The notes under the pieces were generated by a model. The model searched no databases. It had not been told where the DNA came from and saw only the letters and a list, made by a program, of their open reading frames with translations. A stretch of DNA of 64,000 nt from Hymenolepis diminuta (Eukaryota > Platyhelminthes > Cestoda > Cyclophyllidea > Hymenolepididae). The DNA is taken from positions 1,012,926 to 1,076,925 of the forward strand of contig CAADRB010000037.1 of the NCBI GenBank assembly GCA_900708905.1. The letters run 5' to 3'. Position 1 is the first letter of the stretch. Every line of letters begins with the position of its first letter. A program made the position numbers and the translations under genes. Of this stretch, positions 23,996-37,000 are shown one piece after another.

Positions 23996-26900
23996 ATGTC
24001 TGAAACAAGCGCCGAGTCCCTTCGAGTACCCCCTGTTCGTCCCCCTTCCTGTATCTCCATGCTGGCTGAGCGTCTCAAGTGTTCCAACTTGAACGATCTC
24101 GGAGTTGACCGTTCAGAGGCCCGATTTATGCGCCGCTCGACACGACGTCCCAAAGCGGTTAACTTCTCTAATGATGAGATTTGTGACATTATTCCCAACA
24201 TTAACCAACAGCGCTCTTCGACAACCTCATCGGACGTTGATGGTAGCCCTATTACCTGTGATTCGGGCAATGAGGACTCCTCTGAGAGCTGGGTAAGCTG
24301 AGTTTTAATTGGTGTGTAGGATGGAGAAATAGCGCGAGATAGAACGAGATAGAGTTTAGCGGCGCTAGACGCTTACACGCATGCAGATTAGCGGGCCAAG
24401 TGCGTACGTGCTCTTATGTTTTGTGCGCGCACACTGTTCGTAGGCTGCTGTGTATGCTATACATCACGTGTAGATGCAGGGTTGGTAGTGCGACCGCACC
24501 GCACGTGACGCATCGCCTTACCTGTTTGCATTTCGTTTGAGTGCGGACGTGTCTGCGCACGGAGCGCTCGTTGGTCCGTTTGGCGTGCTGCCAGCTTTGG
24601 TGCGCGCATGTTATCATACTGCATTGTCTTTGCCAATTCTACCCCCATCTAATCTAGTCCCCCATATACATATGCCAAATGAACTTATGGAATTAACAAA
24701 ATATATGCTTGGGGTTTTCACAAAAGGTTAAGGGTTTATCCTCTTACAGTTCGCGATTGCATTAGTTGTTCTAACATTGATCTGATTTGGTTAATGCTTG
24801 AGTGCTTGTGGTTTGTTTTTCTCATTCCCATGCGAATGGGATTCCTGTCAGTGGAGAAAAAGTCGAATGGCCCTACTTTATATACGTCCTCTTTCTAGTA
24901 TTTTAGCGGTAGCTTTTTCGGTGTTACTAGTTAAAGTACGGGTTCATTGGGCTAGCCCCATTTTTACAGCATCTGGTTGAAGTTTTATTTCAGACCTTGT
25001 ATCTAGGTAGATATTACATAGGCTCGTCTGAGGGATTTCTCGAAGCAGTTGTTTGACCAAGCTATCAGTAATCTTTGTTTTAGGATACTTCTTCTGAGAA
25101 TTTTAATCGTTTTATCAGACGCTATCAGCACCGTTGTAGGAAGGTTGTAATGTAGCAATTATTCCTCTAAGACCACTTATCTTGTCGTGAAGTGCTCTAA
25201 CATTCTTCCTCTCTTTTAGACCGGTGGAATTTCACTGTCCTCATCGTCTCGAGCTCCCGATGGCTTCTCTTTTGGACTTAACTCCACCTCGTCCTATCAA
25301 CCCACTCTCCAACATTGCTGTAAGTGTCAAAGGAGATTATTATTTGCTCAGACAGGCATTGATATCAAAACACTGTGATGCGTGTGTGTGTGTGTTTGGA
25401 AAGAGAGGGCGTAGCACATTTTTCGGGTTGGCAGACAGCACATGCACACATCGCCGCCGTCACGTCACTCACTACAGTGAATGGCCATGAGTCATCGCCA
25501 CACACCCATGAATGACTCCCTCTTCATCGTGTGTATGGCTCCCCTCCCCTCTTCCTCCACCCTCTTGGCATTTACTCAGCCAATATTTGCGCTGTGTGTT
25601 TGTAGAACTGTGTACGCGTGGCTATGTTTGACGCGGTGCGTGCTTGTTCACTCCCCCTCTCTCCATCTAAAGTACAGATCTATTCTTCGACCTCAAATCC
25701 AATAAAGAGATTGCTTTAGAAATCGTGCACTCTAGACTTTATAAATAGTGAAACAGCTTTTTTCTTGGAGAAACATCCAAATGCGTATTAAAAGGGCGTG
25801 CGATTCAGGCAGGAAACCAGGAGAACCCTATCTTATATGAGCTCCAGGGTCTTTATGTCTACTGTTTTTTTCAATTTCAAATTTGATTATGTTTGTCTCA
25901 AGATATTCTTCATATGGAAAATCCAGATGATTTCATGAGGTTTTGCAGCCGTTCTTAATCACACTTTGTGTAACATTTATGTACTAGACAGGGAAGTTTT
26001 GTGGTGGCCCATTCATCATTGCCTTCTCACTTAATTATCGGAAATTCGATGACATCCAGGATCCACACGTGATTTCTCTTATGTACCTTTCATTTGTGGT
26101 TAATATTCGAAAATGTGAGGAATATAATTCTTTGTGGTATTCATCATCGGCCTCCGAATTTTACCTTATTTCTCGCCGAACACTTGTTTATCATTCACAC
26201 CATTTTGCTTTAATATATAACGAATGTAATATCGCATATCATCTCCTTATTCGGCTAATATCTCTGATTCGAACTTTGACCGCTCGTTTTTAGATCCTAC
26301 TCCGCACTATTTTCCGAGAAATAAGCCATACAAGATGAGTCCCTGTCTAGTAAATGTAATTGTTCTTTTATTTTTAAAGTTGGGATGAAAATTAATATTT
26401 TTTAAATCGACACAGAGTGGTTTCGCTTATGAAGTTGGAGATTTGTTGCTGTTCATTACTTAGCTGGGACCGGAAAAAGTATGCTTCCTTTTTTCACTGT
26501 TTCCAATTAAGCGGAAAAACTAATCGCACTGGTTAGCTCTGATTAATAAGTGTAGCAGAACTCAAGTTCTTCTCTTTGGTGCTACCTCTCTACTCAAGTA
26601 CTACCTTAACAGGGCTTGAACACCTAGAAATGAAGTCATTAAATTTAGCACTAATCGATGCTTTTTCCTTTCCTCCTTCAGTGTCAACCAGTGCTCCAGA
26701 CGGTCAAGCTGTTCTTTTTCCCCCTCCCGATGCTGGAAATTGGTGTGAAGCTTCTGCAGCAGGTGATCGTAAAAGTTGTTGTTTCTGTCAGCACCGCTTA
26801 GGCGATGAGTCGATGAAAAGCAGCGAGGATGTACCCTCTCGTCACCAACCCCCGGTCAAACGCTCCTGCCGTTCACAGAGTGCGAGCTCGAACCAAAAAC

Positions 26901-28529
26901 TCTCCGCCTCCCGTCGAACTATTGCTCGTCCTATTGCCCTTCGTGTCTCTCAGCGAGCTCTTTACTCCCCTGCCATCGCTGGCTCAAATCCCTCTAACCT
27001 TTCCTCTACTGCATATGCTCTAGTCGCTTCTGGATGTGTCAAATTGCGAAATGGTGGTGGTGTAAATCAACTCAATTCTGCAGGCTCTCGTCTTTCCTGG
27101 CATCATCCTATTGCTTGTGGAAGTAGTGGTAGCGCTAACAGACGTTTCGTCATCCACCCTGGACTTTTAAATGGTTCCCGACATAGCGTTGTTATTGGTG
27201 GCAGCAGCACCAGTGGTTCGGAATTTGTCGGAGATGTGAAACTACGAAAACCCCCATCTTTGGCCTGTATCTCAACCTCTGCAAGTTCAAATCCTGCTGA
27301 TTTTAGTCATCAGTAAGTTACTTGAAAATTTGTGAGTAATTGTATGTTAAAGATTTACTAAAACTTTGGCTTTCCATTATTTTAGTCGCCTATCCGCATT
27401 TACTCCAACGACCCAATCCCGACGTATGAGTCTTTCTGGAGATGAACCGGATGTATCTACCGTAAACCCGATCCCAGCTTTCTTCTCTCCCGACACCATA
27501 TCTTCTCCCTGTGGAGGGGTAGGGATTTTGGTGCCCTCTCATTCCACTGCTGTCTCCCTTCCTCGCCCGACTGTCTCCGCTGCATCCTCAGGATTTTTTC
27601 AGGACATTTGCAGTCTCTCGCATTCCTCTTGTAGCAGTTCCACTAACTCATCTGATCCACAACCATCCAGTGGACTTACTCTTAAGCCTTCTGATTCTTC
27701 AGGCAATCAGCAGCATCACAACTGTTCAATGGAGGCGTCAAAATCGCGTTGTCAATCACAACCAGCGGGTGCTGCAGGCGTACCACCTTGTTGTTGTGGT
27801 TCTGTGGCCTCAGCGGAGTGTCTTTCACGTCAAGTTGGCTTAAAACGAAGGCGGTGTAGTCATGATGTTGGTCTATTATGGGAGGCTGATAATGGGGCTT
27901 TCTTATTTGGTTCTCATCAACATGTCGGTTCATTTGATGCGTCTTCTTCTTCGTTTAATCCCGACCTTGGAGTTACTTCAGAAACAGTGGGATTGATCTT
28001 CAATCAGGAGACAGTCTCGGTCAGCCCTCGTTCCCAATCTGATATGATTTTCCCACAGGATTCTGAGAGTGCTTTTCTCATGTCCTGTCGTCGAAAAGAG
28101 CTTTCGGGACTTTCAGAGGCTAGTGAGGAAGAAGAATCAAATGAAGCCGCTCTCCTGCAACAGCAATATCCCTCCTGTTGTGCGCTGGAGGACTACGATG
28201 CTGGAACTCTAACACCACCCCCTCAAACCCGTTTCCGTCCAATTGCTCCTGTTTCCTCTTCCGAAGAAGACGACGACGAGAATGGAAATCTCCACCACCA
28301 TCATCATTCTTGTTCAACTGAGGGATCTCCGTGTTCCTTTAAAGCAACCGCTGGAAATATCGTCCTTTCTAGTGAAGAGGGTGAGGAAGATTCTCTGGAT
28401 GAAGATGACTCTTTTGGAGCAATAGCACCATGCTTGAATCATCGCAGACGGTACTCTCCTATGCAGACAGAAGAAGCTTCAGATGAGAAGTTTCGGGAGT
28501 TGGATATGGATATGATTGAACAGGATTGA
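23996..28529 (+). CDS. FAM53-family protein, 4 exons
   Basis: Vertebrate FAM53 proteins (FAM53A-C, simplet) are nuclear regulators; FAM53B aids beta-catenin nuclear entry (family knowledge). Exons: 23996-24292, 25220-25319, 26682-27312, 27386-28529, all GT..AG and in phase (0, 1, 2), giving 723 residues, about twice the vertebrate length. Four family boxes occur in the right order. SMLAERLKCSNLNDL (about 20-34) corresponds to the N-terminal LITEKLQ.QSLDDL. PPVKRSCRSQS (about 189-199) corresponds to PPSKRHCRSLS. SRCQSQP...GLKRRRCSHD (about 463-503) corresponds to the RSQ-P...KRRR nuclear-localisation block. The terminal FRELDMDMIEQD (712-723) corresponds to DFGDLDLNLIEEN. The regions between are Ser/Pro/His-rich with acidic clusters and appear disordered. 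Introns of 927 and 1362 nt hold no supported gene. Confidence 0.8.
25382..25395. repeat. (GT)n microsatellite in FAM53-like intron 2
   Basis: Seven GT units shortly after the exon 2 donor site. No coding role is implied. Confidence 0.7.
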
Positions 28530-29124
28530 TTGAAATTGTACAAAATATAATCTCTATTTCAAAACATGTGTATTATATAAATATTTTTATGCAGTTTCTT
28601 CTGACGTTAAACCAAAGCATTCGTCGAATTCTTAATCAGTGTATTCTCTCTTTCCCTGTGTACAAAATGTTTTCTCTCTTCCCTTCTCCTGCAATCTCTC
28701 CCTCTCTATAACCCGTTGAACGGCGATAATCTAATGAGCGCTCGTGTATGCTAATATTATTTTCACTGCCTGTATTATCTTACAATGACTTGAAGTTGTA
28801 TTGAAAATTTGTTCTTACCTATTCACTTTGTGTTGAAGTGGGTGAGGGAGCTTTGGTCTGGTTGTTTTTGAAAGACATCAATTAATTTAGGTCTGGATGT
28901 ACTATAAGCACAATATGGGGTTGAGAGGCCAAGAATATAGCTGAATTAGCGTTATGCATTGACGTTGTGTACGGGGCAGTCATTGCTCAAGAAGAGTGGG
29001 AGATTGCTAAAAGTGATGGGCAGAAACCGAGATTTAGGATATCGGAAGAATCTCAATTCATTTGAGTAGTGATAATCCGCAAGAACATGTATAAAAGCGT
29101 TTTCCAGCACTCATCTTGTATAGA

Positions 29125-29300
29125 GAGTGGCATTATGGAGCCTTCCTGGTGAGAGACTTGAATTCTGCCGCCCATTATATATTAGCCGTTCCAATCACTG
29201 CGTGTGCATTGACGGGCACCAAATCCGTGTACAGTAACCGACTCACATTCATTTGAATAACAAGTTTGCTGTATTTTATATAGGAGTTCAAGATTAGGCG
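29125..29300 (+). repeat. Dispersed repeat, copy 1
   Basis: Contains GAGCCTTCCTGGTGAGAGACTTGAATTC followed about 60 bases later by GTGCATTGACGGGCACCAAATCC. The second block matches the reverse complement of 30.17 kb almost base for base (GTGCGTTGACGGGCATCAAATCC). The first block matches the reverse complements of 54.1 and 62.7 kb. No coding capacity is seen; the edges are approximate. Confidence 0.6.
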
Positions 29301-30109
29301 TTCAAACACGATTTAGCTTCTAGATACTCGATAGAGTTCAATAGATTACTATTTGCTTGATAGTCCGTCCTTTTTGCTGGTAACTTTCTGATACCAGATG
29401 GGATTGTTTGGTTTTTAATTAGTGGAGTTTAAACTTATTCCGGCATGAAAGTTGGACTATCCCGACTCTATCACGGATAATACTTATATACTCGATGCAT
29501 AACTTTGGGGGCTAGATTCATGGCGGAAATGATCTAAGTTTTTTGGGGCTCATCGATCAATCCTGAGTTCTAATTTCGAAGGCAGATTACATAAAATAAT
29601 TACTATTTCCTTTGATAAGAATCCTCGATTGAGTTGAATGCGTCCTATCCAGCGAAGAAATCACGAAAATAGTCTGAGATTGATGCTTTATGTCTAAAGA
29701 GCGTCACCATCGTCATTAAGGTAAATATTTTGACCTCTGACCACACGAGGTCTTATGCTGACCACTGACACATCTTCATAACACTTACTTCCAAGTTATC
29801 TATCACGTCTGGCTGTTATCTGCTTGCTAGTTAACTTTTTTCACAGCCAATTTATTCGCTTATTGAGATCCCTTTACAGTCTCCTCATGTATAATTTTGT
29901 TTGTTCTAAGCGCCCCGTTTCTCTTTGGATGACACAACGCCGATTGTATGTGTAGACACTTTCCAAAAATGTATTGTTCCATTTTCCCACTGCAGGAAAC
30001 TTTTCATTTCAACTGCCGTTTTGCCTTCTTTTCTGTTTGCTAAAATCATTCGATTAAAGTCATCAGTTATAGCTTGTATCAGAAAATGATAGGAAGGCGT
30101 ACAAATTGC

Positions 30110-30305
30110 GGTAATATATTAACTGTCTGGCAGTGTCAAAGCTTTAACGTGCATGTCTGCGAACTCAGAGACCATGGATTTGATGCCCGTCAACGCACAG
30201 CCAGTGAAGAGAATGACCAACCACACTGGCTAAGTCTGACTTATAAGGGGAGTAACAGAATGCAAGTTCTTCAAAAAGGAGGATCGATTATGCCTCCCTT
30301 TTAAC
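30110..30305 (-). repeat. Dispersed repeat, copy 2 (inverted relative to copy 1)
   Basis: The reverse complement carries AGACTTAGCCAGTGTGGTTGGTCATTC, then CACTGGCTGTGCGTTGACGGGCATCAAATCC. The first block matches copy 3 (53.99-54.12 kb) and the second matches copy 1. It overlaps a 76-codon open frame that is explained by the repeat. Confidence 0.6.
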
Positions 30306-33300
30306 CAATAGAAGGGATAGAAAACGTTTTCCAAATGGACTTGAAATATTAATCTAAAGAAGGAGAGGATGAAATTGAAAAATATCGATCACTAAAGTAA
30401 AACGCTCCTTTAGACCTTAAGAAGTGACCAGTAGTTCATTCTCATGGAAATAAGATATTTTTTAAAATGTAGCCTGAGGATGAGCAAAAGCTCAGAATAA
30501 GCTATTGAAGCGGTTCACAGGTGTTTTACCTTCTTTAAAAATAGGAAAAATCATTCATCTCACATTTCTCCTGTTTTAAAGACTCAACAATTGTACCCTT
30601 CCTCGATTATAATTGAGCTGGTAAAAATGGGCTAAAATTGGCAATCATTTTGATATATTAGCAATTGATGTTATCCGAGACTGAACATTCAATCATGGGA
30701 AGCTTCCAAACACGAGGAAAAACGGAAAGTTCAAGTATGGAGTATGGGAAGAAGAGAATAAAATCTAAGAGACGAGAATGGAGTTCACTCCACCTTAACT
30801 GATTCGTTTTTTTCCCGATTTTCCTCGGCTATTTCATGTCTTCGGGGCAAGAACAATCTGGAAGGCAAGGTTTCACATGATTTCGCAACTTTCCTCCTTC
30901 TATAACCACTAAACACTGGCTAAGAGAGCCAATTAGATCATCTGTGTATCTCTGATGTTCAATTTGCTGGTGCTTTCTCGTTTCACCATTATTGGTTAAG
31001 GTTTGACGATACTGGGGTTCCTTTTGTTCAAAGCTACTATTTGAAATCGTTATTCAAGAACCGGAATGAATGAATGTGAGTTTCTCGTTGGAGAGGCTAG
31101 TTGCTGTTAATCCCCAACATCGTATGGATTACTTATTTATAACTTATTTGTCTATTTTTCTGCAGAATATGAATGCATGAGGATTTTCTCATATTTCTAG
31201 CTTTTTTTTTAATTTACAGACTGATGTGCCCTTTTTCAAAAATTTTTAAGAATTGTATCAATTACAGTAAACTGTGTGGGAAAATGGTGAATAAGTCCTC
31301 ATTTAGATCGAACTAAAACGACATTAGAATGATACGGTGATGGTAATAAATGGTCAGCATTTCATTTCAAAGTCCACGATACCAGTAAAAATGCCACGTA
31401 TATTTCATATTTGAAATATATATTGCACTTAGTGTTCACTTCATCAGTTTTTAACTTTCGTTTTTCAGTGCTTGAGTAAATTATATCAAATGACAAGGGA
31501 ATTGTTCCAAAGCGATAATTGGGTAATGCTGACATCTTGACGAATACTAGCTCCTTAATCCAGAGGAAGAATAGATTTCATTTCTTCACCGAGATCGAGT
31601 TTGGTCGAATAATTACCTCACAATCTCTTTACCAGGAAAATTTTCGGGGTTGAACGATATTGTTCCTTCCTCATGCTAACTATGGTTACCTATAATAGCT
31701 CACAGTTTAGAAATTAACAACACAGAATTCACATCCCCAAAACATCGACTAATTGAAAGAATAATCAGGTTTGTTAAATCAGTCCCACGTTAAAGAGTTT
31801 GAAATTAATTAGCACTGCCTGTGTCAAGGTCAATTAACATACCAAGGAATTTGCGTTTATGATGATCTAATCTTTAATCTTACACAACACTGCAATATTA
31901 AAATTCTTCACATCTGCATTTCAAAATTTCTCAATTTCAATTTTGAATTCCGGCCTAGATTTTTGCCACAATTGGGATTTCAAAGAATGAAGGTGACGAT
32001 TTGACGAATTGACAGGAATCAAAATAAAACATCGTGAAACTCAACAAAGGAAACAAATTTTGCGATAAAGGATTAGTAGTTTGGCATGGTTCCAATGTAG
32101 ATATTTCAATCATACTTCATCTTGCCAGTAATCACGACCATAATTTTATCCTACAGTAGCGAAATGTTAATTGAACACGAAGACAAACCAGGTTAGATGT
32201 GAGTTATTCTGAAGATCTTAATACTGAAAAGTCATCTTTCCCAAGGACATTTTATTCCCATCGGTCTGTTTAGAAAAGTGACTTCCAGTACACCTCTTAA
32301 GCGAAAGTGTGGCATCATAGAGCCCTCTCAGGTTTCAACTTCTCATGCGATTCCCCGCATTCGGGGGTTCGAGAGAAAGTGACTCGTAAGTTTCGTTTAC
32401 GTCTGAGAAGTGGATAAGGTTGCTCTCATCGATCCAGTCAATGCTCACGCCTCGGAGGCCGTCCTCTCTTGGAATTTAGCCTCGCATCGTACAATATCAC
32501 CAAAAGCGTTAGATACTAGGGGAAGACGATGGTGATATTGAAGCTAGTGTCAACCTGGAACTCAAATGGTATACCACCAGTGCTTTAGTTAGTACATTTC
32601 CTAGGATTAGAATTTGCCTGCATTGATGTACCCCAGCTCTATGTTTTCTGAGTTAACGTTCTCTTGTTGTTCGGGTTCTGTCTCGTTGAATTGCTCGCAG
32701 AAGATTCTCGGCAGATGCCTTCCTCTTGGCCATTTTCGTTGCAATTCAGGTAGATATACATATACCATAGTGGATATGAAGGGTGACAAACCAAAAGAGA
32801 ACACCATAGTTGCCAGACAGACAAGGAGTCTGGCTCCATGGAAAACATTCCAAGTCTACGAAAGGAAACATTAACAACACTTGACCTGAGTGGAGGGATG
32901 ACATTCTGGGGCATCTCTTATGAGGAACACGCGCTCTACCATCCGCCTTGTTGAACAGAAGTAACAAATACGGCTGGCCACCACATCACTGGGTGTGCAC
33001 CAATGAGAATCGATCTTGCAACCTTTGATTTGGCGGATGTGAATAATGACCACTCTATTGTCTACCCACATAAATTTAACCTGATAATACGTGGCTCTAG
33101 ATGCACTCAACATCTCCATCTACACTACTTTATACCTCCCTTCTAATTCATTGTTAAAGTCCTCATGCCGTAATGGCAAACGTGACTCGAGTCCCCTAGT
33201 TTTGGCATACTTTCATAACTTAGCGTTTTGGCTCGGGTCAAAAATCACGCATCGAGTGAATGATTTCACATGCACAAATTTCTTAATGTCTAATGTCACC

Positions 33301-33734
33301 GTACCTGACTTGCATTATCTGTTGCCATTTAAATTTCTGCTGCCTCTCTTAATTTGTCACTCACGAATGACTCTTTGTCAGCAAACTTTGATTTCTTGCT
33401 CTAGCGAAGTTAATTTTTAGTACAACGAACTCAAAAACACATAATTCATATTTAGAAATGCATACATATATGATTTTAATGTTTGTGCACTTTGTGGAAT
33501 GTGTCTGTATTATTCTGGCTATTTGCCAGATCAATTCAGTTGTGATCTAAGTCGGTTTTAAGTAGCGATAACACATTATTCTGCATCGCATTTGAACAAC
33601 GTTTTAGTTATTGTCTGATCGCACCGTTTATAAGACTAGCAATATTTGGTCTTTGTTTCATTTGCTAACTATTCATGACAAGATCAGTAATATGGGAAAC
33701 ATATGCTTCGGAAAAAACCATGTGGCTGTCTATC

Positions 33735-34085
33735 TACTGGAACACCAACTACAAATAAAGAGTGAGAAATAGATAAATAGTCCGCATGGACGCTCGATGT
33801 CATTGATTCTTTGCAATTGTGTGTGAGAGGAGAAAACACTGACGAACAGACCACCGAAACCCAGGCATCACTCCAACTGATAGAATCTCCTGTCCAGTGG
33901 ATGACTGCAACACGAGAGCTATGTGAAAGGAGTGTGATTACGAAATCATTTGAAAACATGCCACCGGGAATTTTACTGTAGCACTAATAAGGAATACCTA
34001 AAAACATGATGGAAGGAAATTAGAATGTCCACAACCCGACGACTTCAGAGTCCAGATGCGATAAGACTTTGATTCTCGACTTACT
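33735..34085 (+). mobile_element. LINE 3'-end fragment, copy C
   Basis: Its reverse complement matches 38479-38654 at roughly 90% identity over two blocks (33735-33805 and 33990-34085), with about 165 bases between them missing from the 38.5-kb copy. The middle portion (33796-33955) aligns more loosely with 16840-17000 in LINE copy A, at about the same distance downstream of where RT would lie. No RT motifs precede it, so it looks 5'-truncated. The long open frame on its minus strand is an antisense artefact. Confidence 0.6.
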
Positions 34086-37000
34086 ACAATAGTTTTCTGA
34101 TAATACTTAAATCACTTCTATCATCCCTTTTGATTTAGACGGTCTTTATGATTAAAAAATGCAAAATTTTTGCTTTGCCATGGCGTTTTCCACGCTTTAA
34201 CTTTAATACTTACTCTGCTGAACCTCTTTTTGGAATATTTTGCTCCTCACCATGTTGAGATGCTTTCTCGCGATTGTAAACTATGAAGGTCTTCCGCATT
34301 GCCAAGAGTAATTATACAAGTAAGGGGGAGTACTTTTATAAATGATCTCGCAATTTCAATTGAATTCCATTTTCACCAAAACTCTACGGAAAAGCGAGAG
34401 TAGGATTTCCTTATGATTGAAAAATCGATATCTTTTTGATCAAACATTCAATCAGTTCTTAAAACAATCCATCTTATTACTGGATGCGCACTTTAATCCG
34501 GGTCACCTGAGAACCTACTTTAGTATTTTAGAATTTTCCACTGTAATAATTTATAGCATGAATTTCCAGCAGAACAAGGCTCTAGCTTAAAGATAGAGCA
34601 AAATACGATCGAGATAACAAGGCTCTGGCCTTTTCAATTTCATGAACTCAGCTACCAAAGAAGTGAGACAGAGTCGGTGACAGAATATTTCATTAGAGAA
34701 TAATGGATAAGTGACAGCAACCCTACTATCAATGAGCTGAAAATGTTTTTAAGTGAAATTATAGCAGGTGTAGTGAAAGTTAATTTATCATTACGTTATT
34801 TAAGATTTATCCAGTCATGTGAGCACTTTTCTTTTCCGTATTCACTATTGGTCAATTTAAGAACACACGCACCTTGTTGGCCATTATAATCGATTACTTA
34901 GTAATATAACCTCTATATTAGTATTCTTACCTAGTACATATTTATGCGCATCCGCCCAATTCGTACATTCATTCATACAGTACCAATGCATTCTCCGTGC
35001 AATTCAAATCTTTGGTGTGTTTAATTCAATTCGTGTTTTGACTAATGAAGCCTCAGCGAGTAAAATTCAAAGTACGACGGCAGAAGTTTGCTAAGTGTAG
35101 ATTGGCAATAAAAATAAGTACCAGAAGTGAGTTACTGATCAGTGTTAAGAGTTTATGAAAACGTATTCACATATTTCAATTGAACCTGATTGGATTGTAT
35201 TTCACAAACTTTGGTACCCACGCTGTTGTGATTCTAATTCAACAGCCGCCATCCTTTATTCCCATGTACTATAAAGTTAATATTTCATTTGCATGTCTCA
35301 TGAATCCTTTGAAGGTGAGAGCATTTCTTATAAGAAGAAACTACCGATAAAATCACGAGTCCTATTTTTTGATAAATTTCCGCTGAATACCTATAATTTG
35401 GGTACTTTCTTTTTATCCATGCACCAGGTTACAACCTCTTCATCTTTTTGTAATAGCGAATAGAGAATAGACTCAGTAAGAAGAAGACTAAAGAGCTGTA
35501 AAGCAATGAATATATGGGATCGATGTGTTATCCGATTGACAAGTCATAGGCATGGATGAATAGCCTTCGAGGGATGAAACTTGGTCACAGAATTTGATTA
35601 AATTTGTTCAGGAACCGAAGATCCCTAATTCTACCTCCCATCAGTCATTTATATTTGTATCCTTCAGGGCTAACTTATAAATGTGAGTTTTATGTTCTTC
35701 ACTGCGAATTCGGCACAATGCTTTCGTTGTGATTTTCCCTAATCCTGTTTGATGAATGCCAAATGGAGCGGAGTGTCAGTGAAACACGATGTGATGCGAT
35801 ACCATATCCAATTAATTAATTTTAGCCATTCAATCAGAAAATTAAGCGAAGGAGGGCACGGTTGAAAGTCATTTGCTAATCATTCGGATCTTCGTAAATC
35901 TGTACATATTCAGATATTGAGCCTACCGAACCAGAAAAGTTAACGACGCTGGACGCATTGAAGAAATTTTCAATTCAAAATATATTTAAATAAAACTAAG
36001 TTTTGATAAAGTACTTTGTGTCCGGACTTTGGCTACCCACGCCCCCTTAACTGCACTATTGCTGTGAAAACAGTATTGCATATCAGGTATAATAGATCAA
36101 ATTGAATGAAAGTATTCAGCTCGTACTTTCGGCCGACTTCAACATTCGCGAAATTTATGATAAATGGTTCATAATGAGAAAATTTAATTTAATATTCCTA
36201 ATTTGGTCACAAAATAGTAAAATTTTTAATCGATAAATGTATTTCATGATGTCTATTAACCCTTAGTATTATTATATCGTGTACCTACCTTTACTCCTCA
36301 GTGAAGGATCAAAACCTAGACAACAATGTTGTAAAACTAAATGCTAAAAGGCTAAAAGACCATTCGTAAAACTTAGATAAGCCCGATAGAACCACAAATT
36401 GATCTTGAAGTCCAGATGAAGTAGGATTTACTTGACTCCGCGCCTTCTGGTCCAAGTGCCACTAATACCCCTTAAAAATGATTTCTGCTTTCCTTCCTAA
36501 ATACATGGTTGCCTCTTACGGCACAATGGGCTGTCGTTGAGTATCAAGCTGAACTTATTTTCAAGAACGGTTGTTTGTATTCAGACATTTAAGTAGCCTG
36601 TTATTCATTATTTCAATGCTAAATAAATGCGTAAATCTTTAAATGCGCACGATTAGAAGATCTTTTCATAATGCCGATCCCATTGTCATAGCTACTGAGT
36701 ATTAAATCGATTTTTATATAGCACTCTCATTCCCAGTACCGCTGTTCCACATTATCTTATCCTTCATCTTAGCTTTGAGCCCAACGAGTGAACTGAGCTT
36801 GTTATTTTATGCTCAGTTTGTTGCGCTCATGCATCTTCGTTAATCACCTTATCAATCCAGGTACTCAATTACAGTTTTATGTTTCGAGAGTGAATATTTT
36901 AAGGGTCCTTCATTTTCTGAGGTAATAAAGAATTTGATCCGTTTAGCATCGCAGTAGAGATACGAAAATTTTTGCTGATCAATAGAATAAAACATGTTTC

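Larger units (their letters stand above)
28530..33734. other. Intergenic after the FAM53-like gene
   Basis: The first few hundred bases should be the FAM53-like 3' UTR; no canonical AATAAA was seen close to the stop. The remainder has no supported gene. It contains two copies of a short dispersed repeat (29125-29300 and 30110-30305). A patch at 32600-33120 is open in several frames at once, which suggests higher GC content rather than coding; its translations match nothing I know. Confidence 0.45.

Noticed and set aside
26829..27023. Second-frame open reading within FAM53-like exon 3
   Set aside because: Shadow of the real frame, which carries the conserved KRSCRSQS box.
32607..33119. Overlapping open frames on both strands, one with a CYFC-like cysteine pair resembling a retroviral-type zinc knuckle
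   Set aside because: The remaining zinc-knuckle spacing is absent and several frames are open together, which is a composition effect.
33684..33959. 91-codon minus-strand open frame
   Set aside because: It is antisense to LINE fragment C and is absent from the matching copy because of the 165-base deletion.
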